Made by a program: the position numbers and the translations under genes. Source: Glandiceps talaboti (taxonomy: Eukaryota > Hemichordata > Enteropneusta > Spengelidae). From it: a DNA stretch of 37,496 nt. Position 1 is the stretch's first letter, and each line of letters starts with the position of its first letter. A model generated the notes under the pieces. The model did no database searches, was not told the DNA's origin, and saw only the letters and a program-made list of their open reading frames with translations. The stretch covers positions 8,699,280-8,736,775 of the forward strand of contig NC_135568.1 in assembly GCF_964340395.1 (NCBI RefSeq). Reading direction: 5' to 3'. This document shows, piece after piece, positions 27,841-37,496 of the stretch.

Positions 27841-28385
27841 CATATCAATTGCCAGAACTAAATCTTAGTATTTCAAGATAACGCAATTAAAGTCATCAGC
27901 CGAAGCCGGAAAGACGGTAGTTTCGGAATATGAAATGGGACATGAAGGCCACACCACTGATGGATTGTAGAAATCAAAATAACCATGGACTAGTGATGCA
28001 CTTAAGCTATTTTAGGAAACAAATATGGTGTATTTAAAGTAGTTGACCAGTGATGAACGAAAGTAATCCATGTCACTGTATTTGGCGATAAAACATTGTA
28101 CCGAGATGGCATATACTAAGGACAATAACTTCTTACGATAAATCTCATTGGTCCGAAACACATTAGAGCTAAATCGTCTCACACCAGTAAAAGTGTAGGA
28201 AATCTTTGACCTTATAATAAGAACGGATTAAAAAAGAGAAAAGTACAATGTAGCAGTTACTACGCGCTATACTTAGAATCGACAATGGAACAGCACCACC
28301 TAGATAATAGGGAATGAATGGAATTGTTTATTAATTCCTTTTTGTTGCAAGGTGGAATATGATTTGTTCCTCATTCTGCCCAGAT
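27841..28385. other. Non-coding spacer between array and copy B
   Basis: Unique-looking AT-rich sequence with no frame, motif cluster or array that I can support. Confidence 0.45.
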
Positions 28386-28821
28386 GCAGGATAATTAGAT
28401 GTTCCTCAATATTTTTCGTCTTTCAGCCAATGAAATAAGAGTGACCTAAGAGGCCTTTGCATAAACAGTGTCACGTCTGCACCCAAACACAGTAATTACA
28501 AATTCATGACAGGCTAGACGAGTAGTAACAACCCTTAGGTCACGAGTATTTTCCGGCTGAATGAAGAAAAATATTGGAGAATAACATAATTATACCAGCG
28601 CCAGTACTATCAAAGAAAAATCAAGGAAAGTAATGACAATTGTGAACGTTTTGACTCATATTTCGATCACAGCAGAACCAGTGACGTAGACACGCGTTGT
28701 CGTGACATAGACGCGGGTTGTCGTGACGTAGAACGACCAGAGTATATATTCCATATTTTTGTTGAACCTGGCACATACATGGTGTAATGACCGGTGACTA
28801 ACAACTGTAAATAAAATGTCC
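28386..28821 (-). mobile_element. Dispersed repeat with hairpin end, copy B
   Basis: This is the reverse-oriented partner of 115-533. Read on the minus strand, it runs from GGACATTTTATTT (near 28821) through a 21-bp tandem unit to GGCTGAAAG and ATCTAATTA at its far end. The 21-bp unit begins GTGACGTAGACACG on the plus strand and recurs at 28681, 28702 and, partly, 28723. The foldback is also present: about 28401-28450 pairs imperfectly with about 28530-28590. The loop is about 45 bp longer than in copy A. No coding capacity. The two copies differ by many substitutions, so they inserted long ago or came from diverged sources. Confidence 0.72.
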
Positions 28822-29780
28822 TTATTTTTGAGCTAATGATGTATCGCTAAGCATTGTAGGAACTTAAGCTTGTTGTCTTTATAATTCATAATACTGGACA
28901 AGGGTCGCCAACCTGTCTTTGTCATTCATTCGTTCATTCATTAAATCTTATGGAGCCAGTGTATTTTCAATCACTTTAATTTCCTTCAAATAGACTATTA
29001 TCCCGCAAACTAAGACAAGGAAACTCAAAGACCTTTTTCATAGATGAATCACGGAAAGGTACTTAAAGGCTCATAAGGAGATATACTCCAAAACGTTATG
29101 ATTGCCTGGTTGGCAAGGTTACTTTAAGTTTGTTAAAGTATATTATTGTGAATTCCAAGCCATCTAATCTTTACAAGTTACAGGTACAAATCTCACCGAC
29201 AATTTGGCAAAGTGACGTCATTCTTCTGGCTGGGACAGTACGTCATGGAATTGTTAATACGCCATTCTGCTCATATTTACCACTGACTAATGAAAACACT
29301 GGTATTGGTGTGTGGTTTTTTAAAGCCGTCGAACATTCAAAGTATTCACACAAATACAATATTATGTTAGCACTACAAATGAAAGATGAACGCACTGAGG
29401 GTCTGAACACTGGAGAATTGTTTTTGATCTTTTACATTCCATTATTAAATTCCTGTTCCGCTTGTGCAGTAAAATGAATATGTAAAATGAAAGGTTCCAC
29501 ATCTTATTTGGCATTGAAGTCTAACAGACTATTGAGGTGACAACTGTAAATACATGATATTGAGCAAACCAGTTATGGTTTCCTAAATGGCAAGCTAACA
29601 GTACATTTTGAAGTTAGCTAATTGCTAAATTAAATAGGGACCTTCCTTTATGTAAGCAAGCAATACAATCTATCGAATTACATCACAAATTCATAAAATT
29701 CACTGCACTGGCCCTTGACAGATTAATACTCAGTAAAGATATCTTCCTTTATGCAGGCGTGTACAGTCACCGTCCATGCA
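28822..29780. other. Non-coding stretch
   Basis: Contains a short CATT-type run (about 28923-28942) and a 115-codon plus frame (29130-29477) that resembles no family and begins at a non-ATG codon. I do not call a gene. Confidence 0.4.
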
Positions 29781-29835
29781 TTGTTTGTTTGTTTGTTTGT
29801 TTGTTTGTTTGTTTGTTTGTTTGTTTGTTTGTTTT
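29781..29835. repeat. (TTTG)n microsatellite
   Basis: About 13 tandem TTTG units, pure throughout, ending in TTTTAG. Confidence 0.96.
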
Positions 29836-31136
29836 AGTATGATTTGAAAATCATTGCTTAGTAAAAGTAAATATTGGTCTTTGGTCTTTTGTGATGCCCA
29901 TATTGTAAGAAATAGGTATTTATTTTGGAATTTAGATTTAATAATAAGATGACTTTACTATATTTTTTTTACTTGAAACCCAAATATGAAAACAACATAT
30001 AACCTAAGTTCTTGGTTGTAACCCAATAAATTACGAAACACTAAATAAAATGTAAAAAAAAAATTGCTTCTGTTTGCTAAAGTATTTGTAAACACACCTT
30101 TGCAATTTGTTTCATTTTGTGTGTTACAAGGGTAAGGAGTGTCTATAAATTGTTTCTCGTACTCAAATAGAAAACACATTAATGTTATTTGATTAATTAA
30201 AAACCAATATGCATACCAAATTTCTTATCTATATGGCAATCTTAAAGTGCTATCAGTTTAGCATAAGAAATGACACGTGACATAGTCAAGGTGTAGTAGA
30301 TATTAACAAATGAATTACGATAATGTCAAGAAGCACAGGTTAAAGGTCAAACACAGGCGCTAGGTTAAACAATCATTCTGGAGAAATAGTTGTGTATAAA
30401 GAGAGTTTTGATAACTCGAGGTATAGTTGAGAGGGCGCTATCAGTGTTTCTGGAACTAAAATGAACTAGTAAACACTCAAACAACACCGAGGTATATCGT
30501 AAACAGTTACATGTACGTAGCCTAGCTGGTCGAATATGAACTCCACAAAAGATAGGAAAGTGATTTAATTCGTCCATCAAAAGACTGAAGTGTATTAATT
30601 TATGACCAACGCGACTGTCATTCATCAAATGATTGTTTTAATGATTACATCACCTTTGTCAGTTTCTTTCTGGGGGTAAATTGAGTTCTGGAGTGCAATT
30701 TAAGTCTCATGAATCATGGTACGTTCTGTTGATACAATAAATGTGGCGGTCTACATGTGTTTGATCACCCATTATGAAATCACTTATTTAAAGTGGCAAC
30801 ACTGGCACGTTGCCAGCTTTACAACTTGTAATGCTTATATTCACTTATCAACGAGGTTACCATGGTAATATACCTTCCTATTATAAGCCACGGATTCAAT
30901 TTCATCTAGAAAATTCGCAACATTATCATTCTAAACTTTACCACACTCCGTCGCTGAACCCTACGCCTTAGAACACCACACAATAATGTTCACCGCCCAG
31001 AATTACACATTGTAGATGCAATTAAATATCATTACACCAAAATGTGCTACTCTACAAACACTACTACATATAACATCTTACCATAGTGATTTAATCTGAA
31101 GTGCAGAAATATGACATACTTTACATTTCATTACAC
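29836..31136. other. Non-coding stretch with one X-box-like site
   Basis: No gene seen. Frames of 73 and 87 codons on the minus strand (around 29958-30179 and 30365-30628) match nothing known. The RFX-like palindrome at 30856 is listed separately. Confidence 0.4.
30856..30869. promoter_or_regulatory. RFX X-box-like palindrome
   Basis: GTTACCATGGTAAT is one base from the perfect palindrome GTTACCATGGTAAC, a strong form of the RFX X-box. No gene start is visible nearby, so this is a motif match only. Confidence 0.28.
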
Positions 31137-31432
31137 AACAGTACACTACACTACACTACACTATAGTACACTACACTACACTACACTACACTACACTACA
31201 CTACACTACACTACACTGCACTGCACTGCACTGCACTACACTACCCTACCCTACACTGAACTGCAGTTCGACTCTTCAGTACACTACACTGCACTACACT
31301 ACGCTTCACTATAATATCACGAATATCATTCATTACACAACACTGTACAACACTGCACTGTCCTACACTGGTCACTGTACTGAAATGCACCACATCACAT
31401 CACACCACACCACACCACACCACATTACACTA
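31137..31432. repeat. (ACACT)n pentanucleotide repeat and CACAC-rich tail
   Basis: Pure ACACT units dominate 31141-31240, interrupted by GCACT and CCCTA variants, and decay to about 31310. A second short run of CACAC-C units lies at about 31391-31432. The histidine-tyrosine-threonine frame across it is a repeat artefact. The graded decay on the right side suggests an older, longer tract. Confidence 0.92.
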
Positions 31433-31830
31433 CTCCACAGAAAAAAGTCAATTTCTGTACTTAACGTGTTATAAATTACAATATGGTATATAACAAAAGA
31501 CAATTATTAGTGGATCCGGACTCATCACGCTAAAATTGTTAACACATTCTTATAGTGTGCAAACTTTAGGACATGCAAGAAATTTCTTTAATACACCTTC
31601 TATATCAGCCACTAGTTTGTTAGAATAAGAAACACTAGACCCTATATTTAGAGTTTAATTTCCTTCTCACTACTAACTCCATCTTACCAATCTCTGTATT
31701 GTTTTCCTAATCTTGTTATTACCTGCCTGCCGTAGGCAAAATGTTGAATAGAACGTTTAACTATGGCTCACTATGATGCGAGGGTATCGTTGAATAGAAA
31801 CACTGCTTTGGAAAACTAACGCGAATACGT
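31433..31830. other. Non-coding spacer between two microsatellites
   Basis: I see nothing supportable here beyond AT-rich unique sequence. Confidence 0.45.
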
Positions 31831-32230
31831 GCGTGAGTGCGTGCTTGAGTGAGTGAGTGAGTGAGTGAGTGAGTGAGTGAGTGAGTGAGTGAGTGAGTGG
31901 GTGGGTGGGTGAGTGAGTGAGTGAGTGAGTGAGTGAGGGTTGGTGTGTCAGTGACTCAGTGAATACAAAGATGGGTGAGAGAGACAATTGGTCGGATCAG
32001 ATTTGATTGAGTTGGGTTGGGTTGGGGTGGATGCGGAGTTTGTTGTGATCAAGTGGGAGCATGTATGAGTGAGAGAAAGGGTGAGTTTGATTGAATGAGT
32101 GAATTGGTGAGTGAGAGGATGAATGCTGCATTGAGTAGATGGATGAGTGAGTGATTGGGTGAGTGCGTTGGTATGGAGTATAGGTGGTTGAGCTAAATGA
32201 ATAGACGAGTGAGTGAGATCGTCGATGGGT
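31831..32230. repeat. (GAGT)n microsatellite with decayed tail
   Basis: Pure GAGT/GTGA units run from about 31845 to 31938, with a GGGT variant block near 31898-31910. From 31940 to about 32230 the sequence keeps a strong GAGTGA/GGTGAG bias with many substitutions. That looks like an older tract eroding, or repeated slippage from the pure core. Confidence 0.9.
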
Positions 32231-35200
32231 GGGTGTATGAATAACTCTGTCAGTTGGAAGTTGGGTGAGTTGGAAGGTCTATCTGAAAGATGACTAGATC
32301 AGTAAATGAAAGGAAGGTACTAGTATTTGTTTATTGGACATATATATATATACCTTGATATAAAAGCACTGTCGCAATGTTATCTTTTGTTTTACATTTA
32401 TTTCCGAGCAGAGAATAAACTAAAAGAATAAGTATAGAACATTTGAAATTTAATGACAGGAGGTGTATGTAATTTAACCACAGTGTTGGATACCACATTA
32501 TGTAGTCCTAAATTGATCTAATAGGTTCATTAAACTCATGCTATTGATTTATAGCATGCCTTAATTCGCCAAAGTTGTGTCAATTATTCACAAAATTCTA
32601 AGCCATCTGTAAGTAGCTTATTAAAAATCACGAAGCAGTCAACTTCCATCAAATAGTTACATAAATCACATACCACCTTTCAGCGTCAGCACTAGTAATT
32701 ATTTATTATGAGTTTTAGCCTAAAAGTACACAGTTAAATTTCAAGAGTTTAACATTTAAAGTGCGTTTACCTGGACATGTTTCATTGAAATTCCGCGACT
32801 AGACCCCTTCTGAACAGGTATGTTAACAACTGTTTTTGATGTTTATCGGCTGACATGATGCTAAATTCTGTAATTGTGATGTAATTTTCTTTCTGAGGAG
32901 TACTGAAGGATGGACAAAATCAATCATTTGAACATGCTATTAGAATTCTGTTTGTGTATATAAATGACCTAAATTACCTAGATATTGAGAAGTGTACTAT
33001 CATAATTGATGGCATTTGAGCTGAAAATAAATCTCACGCTTGACCAGTTTTGCTGGAATACTCTGAAATGTGTGACGCGTACATATTAACACTGTTGGGT
33101 TTCTTCTAGAACACTGAAAAATATAGTGTCATATTTGGGATGTATTTTCACATTGGCAATGTCGACATGTATGTCAGTACTTCTATATGTCCAATTAAAC
33201 CTTTTGGACAGGATGTATTAAGAACGTCTCACTACCTAATTATTTTATAGTGGGACAAAGTTTAGTATGGACAACAGCAGGAAAGGAGGTCACCATCATG
33301 CTAATTATAGTAATTAATAAAACTAGGTACTTAAATTGATGACGTCATTAACTTGTAAATTCACATTACATATTGGGAAATTTAGATGTCGTAAATTTAC
33401 AATGTCTTGACTATTAAATTTCAAACTGAGTAGTAACGATATATTTTCTGTTTCATGGTGCAATAAGATGGAGATAACCGTCCAAGGGGTTCAGAAGCCG
33501 ATGAGCCCATCAATAGTCTTTAGAGCACAAGTACACAGAGGCACAGACATGCTTTATTCTTGGTCTGTGACAGAAGGAAGAATTTGATACACATACTTCC
33601 GTTGCTTGTAGTATGAAACAATTTTAGGAGAAGCGTACACTTTGTGTTCCAGTCAATTTACTAATGATGGATGCCGCGGATTAACAGATGTACTACTGAA
33701 ACATGTAAGAGTTCATAGGAACAATCATGTGATCGACCTATGTGGGTAGATTCCAGGCTCTATACACGAGAAACCTTCTAAAATGTAACAACTCTTTAAA
33801 TACTGTAAAATTGTCATTAACCCGGAAATACCATGCCCTAAATGTAAGGCGAGCCGAACCGACGAATTTAAGCGATTTTAGTAGCTTCATTAAAAATTGA
33901 CTTGAGAACATGGTTTCCACTAAATGGTTATTACGAGGACGTTTAGAATTCATGAAATCATGAAAACGTCTATTCATGCAATATTCAACGCCGCCTTAAC
34001 ATTAACATTCAGCCAGTTCAAATTGGTGTACTACATGTCGATCGTCTCATGTTGAGACTATGACAACATTTTTTTACGAATAAAACACCTGACAACCGTT
34101 CATTTAACAGGGTTGACACACCGTGACGTGTAGCGTACTTGTTGTTAATAGGTTGGCCTAAACCAAAGTGCAGACAGTCTACTGAACATGGTGTGAGTCG
34201 ACATACATGTGATCAAAGTACAAATGTACTGCTAAAAGTGACACTTAATGTGTGACGACTTTGTAATGTACAAGCTCAAAGATAAGAGTATATTTTATTC
34301 TGCAGATGTTGCAATGTATTGGGTTGCTTGGACTGCTTGTACAATTGCATTGCTGTCTGTCGCCTAGGATTTATTTTTTATGTCGATAAACTTGTCTGCT
34401 CCATGGTTTGTTTATTTCCATACTCATCAAACCATCCATCAAATAATATTTCAAAGTGGTCAATAATGACAATTTCCACATAATGTTTGCACTGCACTGT
34501 TATAAGACATTTCACTTTTGTATAAAACCAAAACAACCGGTATGTCACGTGTCCAATTTAACCCCATCCAAAGGCATGGAGATTCTATTAAATGCAGTAC
34601 ACGATATTTTCATGATATTTGTCATCAAACTTTATAGATTATTCTCCAAATAATAAAGCCAGGTATATTGAACACAAAACGTAAACGAGAAAACGGCACT
34701 ATCAAAGTATTTCAGTTTGCCGCCAAAATGTTTGCATTGGCACCAGAGAATGTAGTATCGAGTTATAAATTTGCTCTGAGAGTTTATGTTGTGTATACCG
34801 CATTTTATAGTTATATTAATGATGAAATCGTGGGTACTTTGTAAAGACTGTCGTAATTCTGACTACAGCTTGTATAGACTTGACGCTAGTCTGAAAATTG
34901 TGCCTTGCAGCATTTGTGGGTAAATCTAAAAACTGCCGAGTATTGATGACCTGAAGTAGTCGCAACAGAAAACAGTCAAATGTCTTCATAGAAACAACAG
35001 AACTTATATTCATGCTCGACAAAATCCATTAGAGTGAGATTTTGATGAAAATAGGATGTGCCATCTTACATTTTTCATTCTATTATAAATGAACATTACT
35101 TATCAAATGAAATTATCACTTCGTGTGACAAATAACATATAGGTAGATATATATATAGCATAGACATCACAAACTGATGCGTCGATAAATACAGTTGGCG

Positions 35201-37496
35201 GCAAAGCAGTACCTGTGTACATATAGTAAGGTGTGTTATACACAACAATTACTTAATTTGAGACACTAATTGGTACGAAAATGAAAAAAAAATGTTGGAC
35301 AAACTCTATTTGAAGATGAACAGGATGATTACATCAAGTGAAACATCCGGGAAAATATCGATAGGTCTTCCATTTGGTGATAATAGCTCTGATATATAGC
35401 ATTTTATCACAGATCTTATATATAACATGTTACATTTCCATTGAATATATACGAAATCTAGATACAATAAATCATTTACTTGAATTCACATATTGATGAA
35501 TATGCATGCAATAAGTCAGCATTTGTAATCTTATTTAAGTTTCAACATTTTTTCGAGCTCTGTATTGTTGTTCTACTAAGCTTACAAAACATGCTGCAAT
35601 TTCGTTCCAATTTCGTGATAAAAGTTTCATGTGAGACACCGAAACGTCGATTAAAGTTGTTCCAATTATCTAACAATCTAGTAATAGTCGATGACTTGTA
35701 TCTTTGCCGAACTATACGTGTAAGAAGCTAGTATATTGCCCACAAAAGTGTTAAATCATTCTGACATTCAATTATTACACTGTCCTGTAACGACGTATTA
35801 CAATGTTCTGCCGTGCTAAAAATTTGGAAGATAACGATATACTATACGAGTCTCGATTATCACGAAAGAGAAGAGGTAAATGAACATGTAATGAGGTGAT
35901 CACTCCAAATGAGACCTTGTGTTTCAGGACATCTTCCTTTATTGATAACAGGCATAGAGACATCGAAACTATGTACTGCCACATAATGTATATGTTCATT
36001 AATAACACTGAGAAGATTCACATCAAGTATACCGTTTCTTATTCAAAGGAGTGCCTGGTCACGTCTTGTAAGGTAAAATTAATGGTTTCAATTGATCACC
36101 ATATACATACATTTACGTTAAAAGTGATTTGGCAGTAGATGAATAATATGGCTCGAGTTTATGAAACTACAGAGAGGATATGAGAAAAATTCACAGCGTA
36201 CATTAAGTCCAATTTAAGACGTTGAATTGTTAACGAAGGCGTGTATGTGAATCGGTGTATAATTCGCCCTTCGGGCATTGGCACCGGTGACTCATATACG
36301 TGGATGTTCTCCTATGCTGGGATTTACGTACCTCGTCAATCACCTCTCAGTTATTGCCCGTGACGTCACATATATTGAGATTACTTCTCGTATTATTCTG
36401 TCAATTTCCACCCCTCAAAGATTAAGAAAGTCGCAAGTATTACATGTCAAATCGTGAATTTTTTTTTTACCCTCCAAAATCCATGATTATGTTGAAGTTC
36501 CGTTTGGCAGCTTATTATGACGTAATCTATACATCCCTATTATGTTTTATCACAGCTAGTTTGTTTGTCTGTACTTTTGATTTACAGATCACTGAGTAAG
36601 TTTCCAACTGCCGGTCTCAATAAATGTAGAGAATTACCACCATTCAATAATATTGCACTGTTAGCTTATTATCACTAATGTAGATTTCCAAATGTACTTT
36701 CTACCTTCCTTCTCGATACATATTCGTTTAACTTAGTATGACACTCGAACGCCGCACGAGGTTTATACCCCCGGAACATTGACCCTAACTAGTAAAACGT
36801 ACGTACACAGATAAAATATTGATTTGTCAGTCGTAGGCATTAGTGAGTGGAAATGCAATGTTTTTTTAACGAAAGCCACACTAATTGATTTAAGTTGCAA
36901 ATGTGCGACGATCATCGCCTAATAATGACGAATGACTATGCGCTTCATCAACCTCCGATTGATGTGTGCTAGTGCCAAAGTTGTTACCTGGATGCAAACA
37001 CATCTGCGCCATTCCTGTACTTGCTAAACTAAATTAAATACTCTCACGTCATCTGGACAATGATGTAACTATATTGATATGTACATCCCATAGGTGAGAC
37101 ATACAGGCGTCATTACACCTTGTTATAAGTAACTTTTTACAGTTAAATAACTATTGACATAATTTGAGATGTTGCCACTGACGACGGTATAGACAGGATG
37201 TTTTTTTAAAAAGGTCTTCGCAACGACAAGATACAGGTGTCCTTTTTGACACGATGTGCAATTTAGCTCGTTACCGCGCCCTTTATAAAAAATTGCACAT
37301 GATTAATAAGACATTTTTTCGCATAATATATATACAAATACTTTAAACTTAAATTAAAGTAACAATACGGATGACAAATGGGTATTCATTTTGATTTTTA
37401 ATTCACAAAACAATTCTATTAGGTTGAAAACATTTGAAACAACATGTACTAAATCCTTATTTGTAACTAAAAGATTACAAAACATTAAAACATGCT
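32231..37496. other. Unique-looking AT-rich non-coding stretch
   Basis: About 5.3 kb without a supportable gene, RNA or array. Frames of 65-83 codons (33738-33977, 34456-34653, 35480-35731, 35775-36138 on both strands) match nothing known and have chance length. Short items only: a TATA run near 32341-32352, and a small hairpin GCCCTTCGGGC at about 36268-36278. Confidence 0.45.

Noticed and set aside
29130-29477. 115-codon plus-strand frame
   Set aside because: Starts at a non-ATG codon, has no recognisable motif, and is of chance length.
36268-36278. GCCCTTCGGGC hairpin as a terminator
   Set aside because: It has no U-tract and the context is not bacterial. It is a short chance hairpin.

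Overview
This window looks like non-coding or very gene-poor nuclear DNA from an animal, most likely a marine invertebrate (inference; no gene fixes the clade). It is AT-rich. It has no recognisable protein-coding gene, rRNA or tRNA, no operon-like packing, and no open frame that matches a family I know. It does hold many microsatellites, several hairpin or inverted-repeat elements of the kind common in invertebrate genomes, two old and decayed tandem arrays, and one large young minisatellite. Apart from repeat-encoded frames, the longest open frames are about 60-120 codons, about what AT-rich DNA of this length gives by chance. I therefore list no CDS.

Layout. At 115-533 lies a hairpin-ended dispersed repeat (copy A). 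Its diverged partner (copy B, 28386-28821) lies about 28 kb away in inverted orientation. A long compound (GTCT)n/(CT)n tract sits at 3332-3646. Two foldback elements lie at 7464-7565 and 7642-7822, and a roughly 600-bp element with about 45-bp terminal inverted repeats at 8281-8879. A decayed minisatellite with a period near 55 bp spans 11380-12207. A decayed satellite with a period near 190 bp spans about 13400-14420 and may run further. An (AT)n tract is at 15004-15113, a compound microsatellite at 18797-19060, and a 63-bp near-perfect palindrome at 20918-20980.

The dominant feature is a 5-kb minisatellite (22786-27840) with a 24-bp unit and roughly 205 copies. It is entered through (CAA)n(GAC)n and is flanked by degenerate edge copies. 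Because 24 is a multiple of three, one frame is open on each strand (plus: repeating L-V-T-V-C-T-R-V; minus: repeating T-L-V-Q-T-V-T-S). The inner array keeps an exact 24-bp phase except for three copies of one 22-bp variant. Sequence variants are clustered in blocks, and the edge copies share a form that looks ancestral. To the right are copy B, (TTTG)n, (ACACT)n and (GAGT)n tracts, and about 5 kb of unique-looking AT-rich DNA.

No genes can be said to work together here. The few possible regulatory signals (a ZNF143-like plus YY1-like pair near 6.6 kb, four RFX X-box-like sites, an octamer/forkhead cluster near 9 kb, an E-box/CRE cluster near 16.75 kb) rest on motif reading only.
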